Below, one piece after another: positions 51,136 through 59,762 of a DNA stretch of 60,929 nt (its first letter is position 1; each line of letters opens with the position of its first letter). This DNA is from Mesorhizobium plurifarium (GTDB taxonomy: Bacteria; Pseudomonadota; Alphaproteobacteria; Rhizobiales; Rhizobiaceae): the NCBI GenBank assembly GCA_000824785.1, contig CCNB01000014.1, positions 45,922 to 106,850 of the forward strand. Reading direction: 5' to 3'. The position numbers and the translations under genes were made by a program. Below the pieces are notes generated by a model. It worked only from the letters and a program-made list of their open reading frames with translations. It made no database searches and had not been told where the DNA came from.

Positions 51136-52055
51136 CAGTCGAGCCCCTCGGGCTTGCGCAGCAGCCAGAGCTGGATGAGGCTGAGCGCCACCAGGATGAC
51201 CAGCAGCACCATCGAGAGTGCGGCGCCGTAGCCGAGCTTGAACGAGACGAAGGACTGGTTGAAGATCCAGTAGACCGCCGTCAGCGTCTGGTTGCGCGGA
51301 CCGCCGCGCAGGATGATGTAGAACTGGTCGAAGGCGAGGATCGAGCCCGCCACCGACAGGATCAGCGCCAGCGCCAGCGTGCGGCGCATCAGCGGCAGCG
51401 TGATCGCCCGGAACCTGGCGAACGGGCCGGCGCCATCGATGACGGCGGCCTCCTGCAGGTCCTGCGGGATCGATTGCAGGCCGGTCATCAGGATGATCAT
51501 GGTGAAGCCGGCGACCTTCCAGACCACCATGGCGATGATCGACCAAAAGGCCGGCTGGAAGGTGGCGAGAAGATTGACCTTCTTTGCGGTCAGACCGAGG
51601 TCGTAGGCGGCTGGGCTGAACAGGCCGGAATCGACGTTCAAGAGCCACGACCACAGCAGGCTGGCCGAAGCGAAGCCGACCACCGCCGGCATGAAGAAGG
51701 CGGTGCGGTAAAGGTTGGTGAGCGGGCGCGGCCTTTCGATGAAGATCGCCAGCGGAAAGGCGACGGCGAAGATCGCGATGGTGACGACCACCGTGTAGTA
51801 GAAGGTGAATTTCAACGCATTCCAGAAGCGCGTGTCGCGCAGGATGGCGACATAATTGTCGAGGCCGACGAAGGAATGCTCGCCCATCAGCGGCCAGTTG
51901 TTGAGCGACATCCACGCCGTCATGCCGAGTGGGACGACGAAGAAGACGACAACGAAAGCGACGGCCGGCAGGACATAGAGCAGGCCGATCCATTGCCGCA
52001 GGCTGGTGGCGGTGCGTGTTCGGGCGGGCGCGGAGGTGACGGCGATGGAAGCCAT
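51135..52055 (-). CDS. Sugar ABC transporter permease (MalF-type)
   Basis: A 306-residue permease with six spans. The EAA loop is QEAAVIDGAGPFARFRAITLP (in part), and YVLPAVAFVVVFFVVPLGMTAW is the first span. The ATG at 52055 (MASIAVTSAP) is chosen; the open frame reaches 52187 but runs through the palindromic intergenic repeat. It forms a heterodimer with the next permease. No ABC ATPase gene is in the operon, so a shared MsmX/UgpC-type ATPase encoded elsewhere is likely. Confidence 0.93.
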   Translation of the reverse strand: MASIAVTSAPARTRTATSLRQWIGLLYVLPAVAFVVVFFVVPLGMTAWMSLNNWPLMGEHSFVGLDNYVAILRDTRFWNALKFTFYYTVVVTIAIFAVAFPLAIFIERPRPLTNLYRTAFFMPAVVGFASASLLWSWLLNVDSGLFSPAAYDLGLTAKKVNLLATFQPAFWSIIAMVVWKVAGFTMIILMTGLQSIPQDLQEAAVIDGAGPFARFRAITLPLMRRTLALALILSVAGSILAFDQFYIILRGGPRNQTLTAVYWIFNQSFVSFKLGYGAALSMVLLVILVALSLIQLWLLRKPEGLD

Positions 52056-52085
52056 TTCGTTTTCATCCGTTGGGCGCGGCGTCCC

Positions 52086-52223
52086 CCTCCCCCTTGAGGG
52101 GAGGGTCCGGCCGCAGGCCGGGGGTGGGGTCCTCCGCGACGCACTCGACGGGGAGATAGCGTCGAGCACTGCCGCGGGCGACCCCACCCGGACCTGCGGT
52201 CCGACCTCCCCTCAAGGGGGAGG
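52086..52223. repeat. Inverted-end intergenic repeat inside the arabinoside operon
   Basis: CCTCCCCCTTGAGGGGAGG (52086-52104) is mirrored exactly as its reverse complement at 52205-52223, and each end is itself a near-palindrome. The inner parts, GGGGTGGGGTC and GACCCCACCC, are also related in inverted order. It lies between the binding-protein and first permease genes and can fold into a long hairpin. It resembles dispersed intergenic elements of Mesorhizobium, from memory. Confidence 0.75.
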
Positions 52224-52236
52224 TTAAGGCAGGCGC

Positions 52237-53484
52237 TTACTTGTTCGGCGCCTGGTCGATGATCGACTGCATGGTCTCCTGGGCGTTCTTGATGGCGCCG
52301 TCGACGTCGTCGCCGAAGAACACCTCGTTGATCATCTGCGTCCATGGGCCATTGGCCGAGTTGATCAGGTCGTTGAACACCACCGAATAGGGCGTCCTGC
52401 CCTTGGCCATCGCCTCGGCCGCCACCTGGTAGCGCGGATCGAGATCCTTCAGCGCATCCTTGGCGATGTCGTTGCGCACCGGCAGGCTGCCATATTTGGC
52501 GAGGATGGTCTGGCCCTCCAGCGAATAGGCGAAGTCCAGGAACTCCTTCACCACGGCGATCTTCTTGGTGCCCTTGGTGACGACGAAATTGTCGCCGCCG
52601 GCGAAGGACGACCAGCCGCCATCCTTGCCCGGCAGGAAGGTGATGCCGTAGTCGACGTCCGGGTACTGCGTGTTGAGCGCGCCGATAGCGAAGGCGCCGG
52701 AGGGCGAGAGGCCGATCTTGCCGCCGGCGAAGGCGGCGAAGAAATTGGCGCCGGTGTCGGTCTGCGCGCCCTCGGGCACCAGGCCCTTCTTGACCATCGA
52801 GCGGTAGAGGTCGATGGCGCCGCGCAGCTGCGGGCTGTCGAGCGTCGCCTTCGAGCCGTCCTCGGACAGGATATCGCCGCCCGAGGCCCAGATCAGCGGC
52901 GTGAAGGTGAAGATGTTGCAGCCGCCGCAATTGCCGGAGAAGTAGAAGCCCTTGATGTCGCCGCCGAGCGCGTTGACCTTCTCGGCGTCGGCCTCGATCT
53001 CGGCCCAGTTGGTCGGCCCCTTCTCCGGGTCCAGCCCGGCCTGCTTGAACAGCTTCTTATTCCAGATCAGCACCGAGGCGTCGGCCGAGAACGGCAGGCC
53101 GTAGATGCGGTCCTTATAGGTGCCCGTCTTCACATGCGCAGGCGAGAGGCTCGAAAAATAGGGCAAGGATTTCGCCCAGTCGGTGATGTCCTCCAGCTGG
53201 CCGGCGGCGGCGAAGGACGGCGTGTAGATCAGGTCGAGCGAGAGCGCGTCGGGCGCCGTGCCGCCTGCGGCGGCCGCGCCGTATTTCGGGATGATCTCGG
53301 CATTGGGAATGATGTCGAGCTTGATCTGGTCCCTATGCGCCTTGTTGAAGGCGTCGACGATGCGCGGCATGAAGTTCGAGCCGTCGGCGCGCACCCAGAT
53401 GTTGGCGGTCTCGGCGGCCGCCGCCTGCAGGCCGCCGCCGATGACGGAAGCGGCAAGCATCAGCTTGGCAAGCATGGTCTTCAT
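52237..53484 (-). CDS. Sugar ABC transporter substrate-binding protein
   Basis: A 415-residue periplasmic binding protein of the CUT1 type. A signal peptide (MKTMLAKLMLAASVIGGGLQ, cleavage after AAAA) precedes ANIWVRADGSNFMPRIVDAFN, and FYFSGNCGGCNIFTFTPLIW and GAFAIGALN follow. The ATG at 53484 has AGGAGGA upstream. Paired with two permeases and a GH127 enzyme, so its ligand is probably an L-arabinose-containing oligosaccharide. It is followed by an inverted repeat element before the permease genes. Confidence 0.93.
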   Translation of the reverse strand: MKTMLAKLMLAASVIGGGLQAAAAETANIWVRADGSNFMPRIVDAFNKAHRDQIKLDIIPNAEIIPKYGAAAAGGTAPDALSLDLIYTPSFAAAGQLEDITDWAKSLPYFSSLSPAHVKTGTYKDRIYGLPFSADASVLIWNKKLFKQAGLDPEKGPTNWAEIEADAEKVNALGGDIKGFYFSGNCGGCNIFTFTPLIWASGGDILSEDGSKATLDSPQLRGAIDLYRSMVKKGLVPEGAQTDTGANFFAAFAGGKIGLSPSGAFAIGALNTQYPDVDYGITFLPGKDGGWSSFAGGDNFVVTKGTKKIAVVKEFLDFAYSLEGQTILAKYGSLPVRNDIAKDALKDLDPRYQVAAEAMAKGRTPYSVVFNDLINSANGPWTQMINEVFFGDDVDGAIKNAQETMQSIIDQAPNK

Positions 53485-53553
53485 GTTATTCCTCCTCATG
53501 GTTCTCCTCCCTGTTTTGGCCGCGCCGCCCGGCGGACGCGTGGCCTTGTTGCT

Positions 53554-54603
53554 TCATCCCGGCGGACTGCCGCATGACTGACGCACCACCAGGCGGCACG
53601 GCAGTTTCCTGATGCCCGGCGCGGCCGGCTGACCGTCGACGAGCGACAGCAGGGCCAGCCCGGCTTCGCGGCCGAGGCTCGCCAAGTTCATGTCGACGGA
53701 GGTGAGCGGCGGGCGCGTCGCCTCGGCCACGATCTCCCAATTGTCGAAGCCGATGACGCCGACATCGTCGGGCACGCGGATGCCGCGCTCGCGCAGCGCG
53801 TCGATGACGCCGCGGGCGATCTGGTCGTTGCCGCAGAAGATGGCATCCGGCTGACCTCCCCTGCCCGCCTTACCGAACAGTTTCTCGACTGCCTCGTGCC
53901 CCCAGCCTTCCGACCAGGCGCCGAGCAGCGGCTCGCTCGTAGTCAGGCCGTTCTCCTTCAGGACACCGCGCCAGGCCTCGGCCCGCGTATGCACCACCGC
54001 GAAGCCAGCCGGGCCGGTAACATGAGCGATGCGCCGGCGCCCGAGCCGCAAAAAATGCTCGACCGCCAGCCGCGCGCCGCCGGCATCGTCGGAGACGAGG
54101 CCGACCGCGCCGGGATCGGGCTGGGTGAAGGCATAGACGACCGGAATGCGCAGGTTGGAGAGATCGACCGGCAGGTGGCGGTCGATGCGCTTTCCGGTTG
54201 CGATGATGCCGTCGACGCGCTTGTCGAGCATGGCCTCGACATGCAGCTGGCCGAGCCGCTGATCGTCCTCGACATTGCACAGGAACACCGAGACGCCCTT
54301 GTCGACCAGCGCATCCGAAACCCCGGCCATCAGCGGCAGCGAGAAGCGGCCATAGGTATCGTTGGTGAGCAGGCCGACGGTGAAGGAGCGCTTGCGCAAC
54401 AGGCTCTGCGCCAGGCTGTTCGGCCGGAAGCCGAGCAGCCGCGCCGTCTCGCGGATGCGCTCGCGCGTCTCCGCCGTCATGCGCCCCTGCCCGTTCAGCG
54501 CCTTGGACGCCGTCGCCACGCTGACGCCGGCGGCCGCCGCCACTTCGCGCAGAGTGACGGGCGGCTTGGCAAAGACAGGCGCTGATTCGGCGTCTGAAAC
54601 CAT
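53554..54603 (-). CDS. LacI-family transcriptional regulator
   Basis: A 349-residue repressor. The HTH and hinge helix lie at about residues 16-70 (VTLREVAAAAGVSVATASKA, LLGFRPNSLAQSLLRKRSFT), followed by a sugar-binding domain ending in DFFG-like CRLVVRQSC. The ATG at 54603 is chosen; the open frame to 54744 would span both candidate operators. It is the first gene of the arabinoside operon and 69 bp upstream of the binding-protein gene. Two GAAAACCTTTTC-type sites precede it, so autoregulation with sugar-triggered release is likely. Confidence 0.92.
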   Translation of the reverse strand: MVSDAESAPVFAKPPVTLREVAAAAGVSVATASKALNGQGRMTAETRERIRETARLLGFRPNSLAQSLLRKRSFTVGLLTNDTYGRFSLPLMAGVSDALVDKGVSVFLCNVEDDQRLGQLHVEAMLDKRVDGIIATGKRIDRHLPVDLSNLRIPVVYAFTQPDPGAVGLVSDDAGGARLAVEHFLRLGRRRIAHVTGPAGFAVVHTRAEAWRGVLKENGLTTSEPLLGAWSEGWGHEAVEKLFGKAGRGGQPDAIFCGNDQIARGVIDALRERGIRVPDDVGVIGFDNWEIVAEATRPPLTSVDMNLASLGREAGLALLSLVDGQPAAPGIRKLPCRLVVRQSCGSPPG

Positions 54604-54626
54604 TTCCGGCGCAGGACCTCCCAAAT

Positions 54627-54644
54627 TGAGAAAACCTTTTCTCA
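54627..54644. promoter_or_regulatory. LacI-type operator 1
   Basis: TGAGAAAACCTTTTCTCA: 8-bp arms around a central CC, 24 bases before the LacI gene start. Half-sites match those of the second site 60 bases away. Confidence 0.75.
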
Positions 54645-54690
54645 CGGGAGCCTGCTTATTCGGACCGGGGGACGGATATCGAAACGGCGG

Positions 54691-54713
54691 CTTGGGAAAA
54701 GGTTTTCTCCAAG
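54691..54713. promoter_or_regulatory. LacI-type operator 2
   Basis: Core GAAAAGGTTTTC (54696-54707), the reverse complement of the core of site 1, within the wider arms CTTGG (54691-54695) and CCAAG (54709-54713). Two sites about 63 bases apart would suit cooperative repression. Confidence 0.7.
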
Positions 54714-54952
54714 GGAGAGTAGACTGAAGGCTGACATCGCGCAAGGGTCATTTCCTGCGACTGGTCCAGCGTCAGGCAAGTGGCCGGACCAGCCGTGCCG
54801 CCCTTCCGCGGCTCACCGACCTTTTCTGGGTGCATCGCCGGAATTGCGCCTGCCGCTACGGTAGTTTGCCTATCGGTGTGGCATTTCTGCCACCACAAAT
54901 TTCAACAACCCTTGCTAGAACATCGCCGGGTTTTAACTTGGGGTTATGAGCT

Positions 54953-56266
54953 ATGTTTCTTCGTCTTTCCGCGAAATCCGTTCTGCTGGGTGCCGTTTCG
55001 GCCGTCGCTTTGATGTCGGCTGCGCATGCCGCCGACGTCGTCCAGGAGCAGGCGGCTCCCGGCTTCAACTGGAGCGGCGTCTATGTCGGCTTCGGCGTCG
55101 GCGCCGGCGCCAATGTTCACAAGCTCAGCAGCGATTTTGCGCCCGGCGTTTCGCTTAACGGCATCGGTGGCGAAGGCATCTTCGGCCAGGCGACCGTCGG
55201 CTACGACTATATGGTCTCGCAGCGCTTCCTGCTCGGTGGCTTGATCGACGCGCATGTCGGCACGATCAAGACTTCGCTTGACCTTGCCGGGCTGAGCGCT
55301 GACATCAAGGAAACGTATGGGTTCGACGTCGGCGTGCGCGCCGGTTACCTGCTGACGCCGAGCACGCTGGGCTACGTCCTGGGCGGCTACGCCTGGCAGA
55401 AGTACAAGCTCGACACCAATGCCGGCTTCGGGTTCGATTGGGACCAGGGCGGCTACTTCGTCGGCGCAGGTGTCGAAACGGCGATCAACAGCAACTGGAC
55501 TCTTAAGGGCGAGTATCGCTACACGCGCTTCAGCACCAACGACAGCTTGCTCTCGGATGCCGGGCTGAATGCTCCGGACGGTGCGCTCAACCTCGATACG
55601 TCACGCCATACCTTCGAGGTTGCTGCCAGCTACCGCTTCAACGCCAATGACGGCGGGGCGGCCAGCTTCGAGACGCCTTCCTACAACTGGACCGGCTTCT
55701 ATGTCGGCGGTGGGCTCGGCGCTGGAGCGGTCGTGCATCAGATCGAGATTCCGCCACTGGGCGGAGCCAAGTTCAACGGCCTCGGCGGCGAAGGCGTGTT
55801 CGGCGAGGCCAGCATCGGCTACGATCAGGACATGGGCAGTTGGGTGGTCGGCGGCCTGGTCGACGCGCGTCTCTCCGGCATCAAGTCGAAGCTTGATCTG
55901 GGTGGCATCCTGGGCGGTATCGACTCGATTAGCCTCAACGCCGACTATGGTTTCGACGTACTCGGCCGTATCGGCATGAAGGTCAACGAAGCCACTCTGG
56001 CCTATGCGCTCGCAGGCTATAGCTGGCAGCACTTCAAGCTCGATGCTCCGGCACCGCTCGATGTCGACTGGGGCTCCAGCGGCTTCTCGGTAGGCGCAGG
56101 TCTGGAAACGGCCCTGTCGGACAAGATGACGGTCGGCATCGAATACCGTTACTCGCAGTTCGAAAAGGAAGACTTCTCGGATGCATTCCCGATCCCGAGC
56201 GGTCTCGCGACGGCGACCCCGTCCTTCCACACCGTGCGCATCGACGCCAAGTACAAGTTCAACTAA
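54953..56266 (+). CDS. Outer-membrane protein with two tandem Omp25/31-like beta-barrels
   Basis: A 437-residue outer-membrane protein. After a signal peptide (cleavage near AHA, residue 26) come two homologous halves: residues about 37-225 begin FNWSGVYVGFGVGAGANVHKL and residues about 240-437 begin YNWTGFYVGGGLGAGAVVHQI. Both contain GGEG(I/V)FG(Q/E)A(T/S)(V/I)GYD, GG(L)(I/V)DA and a final EYRY(T/S)xF strand; the protein ends in KYKFN with C-terminal Phe-Asn. Each half fits an 8-stranded OmpA-like barrel of the Brucella Omp25/31 type. Normal family members have one barrel of about 200-260 residues, so this is an internal duplication. Confidence 0.9.
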   Translation: MFLRLSAKSVLLGAVSAVALMSAAHAADVVQEQAAPGFNWSGVYVGFGVGAGANVHKLSSDFAPGVSLNGIGGEGIFGQATVGYDYMVSQRFLLGGLIDAHVGTIKTSLDLAGLSADIKETYGFDVGVRAGYLLTPSTLGYVLGGYAWQKYKLDTNAGFGFDWDQGGYFVGAGVETAINSNWTLKGEYRYTRFSTNDSLLSDAGLNAPDGALNLDTSRHTFEVAASYRFNANDGGAASFETPSYNWTGFYVGGGLGAGAVVHQIEIPPLGGAKFNGLGGEGVFGEASIGYDQDMGSWVVGGLVDARLSGIKSKLDLGGILGGIDSISLNADYGFDVLGRIGMKVNEATLAYALAGYSWQHFKLDAPAPLDVDWGSSGFSVGAGLETALSDKMTVGIEYRYSQFEKEDFSDAFPIPSGLATATPSFHTVRIDAKYKFN

Positions 56267-56290
56267 GCAAAGGCCTCCAGCCAAAGCAGG

Positions 56291-56314
56291 AAAGCCCGCC
56301 ATTCGGCGGGCTTT
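56291..56314 (+). terminator. Rho-independent terminator of the outer-membrane protein gene
   Basis: A 10-bp perfect stem AAAGCCCGCC-ATTC-GGCGGGCTTT followed by TCTTTTT, 24 bases after the stop codon. Strong on the plus strand; the minus-strand side lacks a good T-run. Confidence 0.9.
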
Positions 56315-56391
56315 TCTTTTTGCGGGTGCTGAAATGGGTGACGATCGGGACGCGAGAGCTAATCCCGCAACGATGGGCGCTGCTTCGGAAG

Positions 56392-57693
56392 CTACTGCCT
56401 AAACGCCCGGCTTATCTGGTCCTGCAGCGGCTTGACCAGATAAGACATCACGGAACGATCCTCGGTCTTGATGAAGGATTCCACCGGCATGCCGGGCACC
56501 AGCTTGACCTCGCCGAGCCGCGCGACCTCCGCGGCGGTCGTGGTGATGCGCACCGTGTAATAGCTGACGCCCGTGCGCTGGTCGGTGGTTATATCGGGCG
56601 AGGTCCTCTCCACCATGCCGTTGATCTGCGGCGTCGTGCGCTGGTTAAAGGCCGAAAACCGCAGCGAGGCAGGTTGGCCCACCCATAGCTGGTCGATGTC
56701 GCTCGGCGCGATCTTGGCTTCCACCGCCAGACTGTCATCATCGGGTACCACCTGCATAATCGTCTCACCTGGCTTCACCACACCGCCGACCGTATAGGCG
56801 ATCGACTGCTGGACGATACCGTCCTGCGGCGCGCGGATGTCGACCCGCTTCAACTGGTCCTCGGCGGCGACCTTGCGTTCCAGAAGCTCGCCCATCTGGC
56901 CATCGACGTCGCGAAGGTCCTTGTTCACTTCGGTGCTGAGGTCGAGATCGATCTGAATGATCTGCAGCTTGATCTCGGCGATCCGCCCCTGCGCCTGAGC
57001 CTGAGCCGCGACAAGCTGGCCACGTTCGCCGTCGAGGCGCGTGGCCTCTCGCTCGGTCTGTGTCAGCCGGTCGATAGAGATGAGCTTCTTGGCCCAAAGC
57101 GTTCGCACCGAAGCGAGCTCCTTCTGCACAAGCTCGATTTCCTTGCTCTTTGCCTCCGCTTGCGCCGTGTTGCCCGCGATCTCCTTCTCAAGTTGAGCGA
57201 TGCGTTCACCGAGCTGGCTTTTCTGGCCGGCGCGGGACGTGCGCCGCGTCTCGAAATGCTGCTTTTCGCCGGCAATCGCCTCGGCGACGTCGGGATCGGC
57301 GCTCCGGTCCAAGAGTTCGTTCGGAAAGATGATGGCGTCGCTTCCCCGACGCTCCGATTCGAGCCGGGCCTTGCGCGCGGAAAGCTGGTCGAGCGCCTTA
57401 TTCACCACACCGAGATTGGCCGCTGGCATCGTGCGGTCGAGGCGCAGCAGAAGGTCACCGGCTTTCACGCGATCACCGTCGCGGGCGTCAATCTCAGCGA
57501 CAATGCCACCGGTCGAATGCTGCACGTCCTTGACATGGGAATCGACGACGAGCGTGCCGGGGGCGATGACCGCGCCGGCAATCTCGGTGACCGAGGCCCA
57601 GCCGCCGACACCGCCGGCAAGCAGGAGCACGATGCCAACGCCGAGCCGCGTATAGAAACGAATTGAGGCATGGGACGCTCCCGAAGCGACCAT
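56392..57693 (-). CDS. HlyD-family type I secretion membrane fusion protein
   Basis: A 433-residue periplasmic adaptor (PrtE/HlyD-like) that links the inner-membrane ABC exporter to a TolC-type outer-membrane channel. One N-terminal span (about 17-38), a biotinyl-lipoyl half (VQHSTGGIVAEIDARDGDRV), a long coiled-coil hairpin (about 85-270), a second lipoyl half and a beta-barrel domain ending near TPQINGMVERTSPD. The ATG at 57693 lies one base after the prtD stop. No TolC gene is present in the window. Confidence 0.93.
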   Translation of the reverse strand: MVASGASHASIRFYTRLGVGIVLLLAGGVGGWASVTEIAGAVIAPGTLVVDSHVKDVQHSTGGIVAEIDARDGDRVKAGDLLLRLDRTMPAANLGVVNKALDQLSARKARLESERRGSDAIIFPNELLDRSADPDVAEAIAGEKQHFETRRTSRAGQKSQLGERIAQLEKEIAGNTAQAEAKSKEIELVQKELASVRTLWAKKLISIDRLTQTEREATRLDGERGQLVAAQAQAQGRIAEIKLQIIQIDLDLSTEVNKDLRDVDGQMGELLERKVAAEDQLKRVDIRAPQDGIVQQSIAYTVGGVVKPGETIMQVVPDDDSLAVEAKIAPSDIDQLWVGQPASLRFSAFNQRTTPQINGMVERTSPDITTDQRTGVSYYTVRITTTAAEVARLGEVKLVPGMPVESFIKTEDRSVMSYLVKPLQDQISRAFRQ

Positions 57694-57694
57694 C

Positions 57695-59728
57695 TCAGTG
57701 CCCTTCCGTACCGTCGGCGAGAGCGCGCGGCACGTTCTCGGCAGCCACCCGCAACGACGGATTTGCGGACGGCACCGGCCGCAGTGTCGGAAACATCTTC
57801 GCAAACACCTCGTCCTTCGGGCCGAAGGCATGGACACGCCCCTGGTTCATGGCCAGCACGAAATCAACGGCTGTCAGCACGTTCGGCCGATGCGCGACGA
57901 TGACAACGACCCCGCCTCGCTCGCGGACACTCAACATCGCTTTGATCAGCGCCTGCTCGCCGTCCATATCGAGATTGGAGTTCGGCTCGTCCAGCACCAC
58001 GAGGAAAGGATCGCGATAGAGCGCGCGGGCCAGCGCAATGCGCTGGCGCTGGCCGGCCGAGAGCGCTTCGCCGTGGTCGCCGATCTCGGTTTCGTAGCCC
58101 TCGCGAAAACCGACGATGAGGTCATGCGCGCCCGCTGCCTTCGCCGCGGCGATGATCGCGCCGGCATCGGCGTCGGGTTCAAAGCGAGCGATGTTCTCGG
58201 CCACCGTCCCGGCAAAGAGCTCGACATCCTGGGGCAGGTATCCGATATGGCGGCCGCGCTCCGCCTGAGACCATTGATCGAGGTCGGCGCCGTCCAGCTT
58301 TATCCGGCCGATGGCAGGGAGCCACGCTCCGACAAGCGCGCGCACCAACGTGGATTTCCCCGACCCGCTCGGTCCAATGATACCTACGCCGTGGCCTGCC
58401 TCCATGGAGAAACTCGCGTCCTGAACCAGCAGCCGCTGGGTGCCCGGCGCAGCGACCCCAACATTTTGCATGCTGACGCTCGCGCTCGGCGGCGGCAGCA
58501 ACATCGGCTCGGTCTCGGCCGGCAGGGCGGCCAGCACCCGGTTCAGCCGCTGCCAGCCCTGGCGCGCGGTGACGAAGCCCTTCCAATTGGCAATCGCAAG
58601 ATCGACCGGGGCCAGCGCGCGGCCGCTGAGGATGGAGGCGGTGATGATGATGCCCGCCGTCGCCTGCCCCTCGATGACCAGCCAGGCGCCGAGGCCAAGC
58701 ATAGCCGATTGCAGCAGCATGCGCAGAACCCTCGACACCGCGCCGAAACCGCCGGCGATGTCGCTCACCTTGCGCTGCTCGGCGATGTAATCGAGGTTGG
58801 CGTCTTCCCACCGTGCGGTCAGGCCGCCGGCCATACCCATGGCGGCGACAACTTCCGCATTGCGATTGGCGGCGCTGACCAGGCCGTTGCGGCGGATGCC
58901 GCTCGACGTTCCCGACGAAACCGGCTTTCGCGTCAGTCGTTCGGCCATGACCGTGAGCGCGACCAGCACGATCGCGCCCACCAGCGCGGTGATGCCGAGC
59001 AGCCAGTGGAACATGAAGATGATGAACAGGTAGAGCGGCAGCCAAGGCAGGTCGAAAAGCGCCGTAGGCCCGCTGCCCGACAGGAAGACGCGAATGCTGT
59101 CCAGATCGCGCATCGGCTGCAAGCTGTCGCCGTCGCGGCCCGTCTTGAGAGGCAGGCGCAGAATTGATTGATAGACACGACCGCCGAGCGATTCATCGAG
59201 CGCGCCGCCAATGCGGACCAGCACGCGTCCGCGCACGAATTCGAGAACACCCTGCCCGCTATAAAGAATGAGGAGCAGGACGGAGAGGCCAACGAGCGTC
59301 GGCAGGCTGCGGCTCGGCAGCACGCGGTCGTAGACCTCGAGCATATAGAGCGAGCCGGCGAGCATCAGAATATTGAGGACGCCGCTGAACAATCCGACCG
59401 CAAGAAAGGCGGAGCGGCAGGCGCGAAGCGCATCGGCAAGTTCCGAGCCTTGCGGGCGCCTGGCGGGTTTTGCGGCCGACCGGGCGGGGGTGGCATTGCT
59501 GCCGGCTGTTTCGCGCCCCGCCACGTCGGCAGGACCGGCGCGAAACAAGACAAGCCCGCCGAAGCCGCCGATCGCGGCGGCCGCAAACAGCCCGCCTGCC
59601 GAAAGCGATCCGCGCGCAATGAGCGCGATGCTGCCGGCGAGAAGGACGAGACCGACCAGCCTCGCCCTCGCCTGCCCGGCGCCGGACCGCGCCAGTTCTT
59701 TCAATTGCGCCTTGCCGGTTGTTGCCAT
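57695..59728 (-). CDS. prtD: PrtD-family type I secretion ABC transporter
   Basis: A 677-residue exporter half-molecule. Residues about 20-60 add two extra hydrophobic segments and a disordered linker (about 65-95) before the usual six-span domain (110-400). The ATPase domain has Walker A GPSGSGKSTLVRAL, signature LSAGQRQRIALARAL and Walker B FLVVLDEPNSNLD. Typical PrtD proteins have about 570 residues, so the N-terminal 100 residues are an extension. There is no C39 peptidase or inactive CLD domain. It follows the probable substrate gene by 34 bp and precedes hlyD. Confidence 0.93.
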   Translation of the reverse strand: MATTGKAQLKELARSGAGQARARLVGLVLLAGSIALIARGSLSAGGLFAAAAIGGFGGLVLFRAGPADVAGRETAGSNATPARSAAKPARRPQGSELADALRACRSAFLAVGLFSGVLNILMLAGSLYMLEVYDRVLPSRSLPTLVGLSVLLLILYSGQGVLEFVRGRVLVRIGGALDESLGGRVYQSILRLPLKTGRDGDSLQPMRDLDSIRVFLSGSGPTALFDLPWLPLYLFIIFMFHWLLGITALVGAIVLVALTVMAERLTRKPVSSGTSSGIRRNGLVSAANRNAEVVAAMGMAGGLTARWEDANLDYIAEQRKVSDIAGGFGAVSRVLRMLLQSAMLGLGAWLVIEGQATAGIIITASILSGRALAPVDLAIANWKGFVTARQGWQRLNRVLAALPAETEPMLLPPPSASVSMQNVGVAAPGTQRLLVQDASFSMEAGHGVGIIGPSGSGKSTLVRALVGAWLPAIGRIKLDGADLDQWSQAERGRHIGYLPQDVELFAGTVAENIARFEPDADAGAIIAAAKAAGAHDLIVGFREGYETEIGDHGEALSAGQRQRIALARALYRDPFLVVLDEPNSNLDMDGEQALIKAMLSVRERGGVVVIVAHRPNVLTAVDFVLAMNQGRVHAFGPKDEVFAKMFPTLRPVPSANPSLRVAAENVPRALADGTEGH

Positions 59729-59762
59729 GCCGGTTTCGCCAGGCCTGATTACACCACGCCGC

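Larger units (their letters stand above)
54604..54952. other. Divergent 349-bp intergenic region with two candidate operators
   Basis: The only stretch over 300 bases without a gene. The left third holds the two LacI-type sites listed separately. The rest contains no gene I can support. A short hairpin GTGGCA-TTTC-TGCCAC (54878-54893) lies about 60 bases before the outer-membrane protein gene and may be part of its 5' leader; no convincing -35/-10 pair was identified. Confidence 0.6.

Noticed and set aside
50278..51993. 571-codon frame suggesting a fused permease
   Set aside because: The upstream half overlaps the first permease gene out of frame; the real start is at 51135 overlapping its stop.
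54878..54893. TGGCA/TGCCA sequence considered as a sigma-54 promoter or nod-type box
   Set aside because: The -12 TTGC element is missing at the right spacing; it is better read as a small hairpin.
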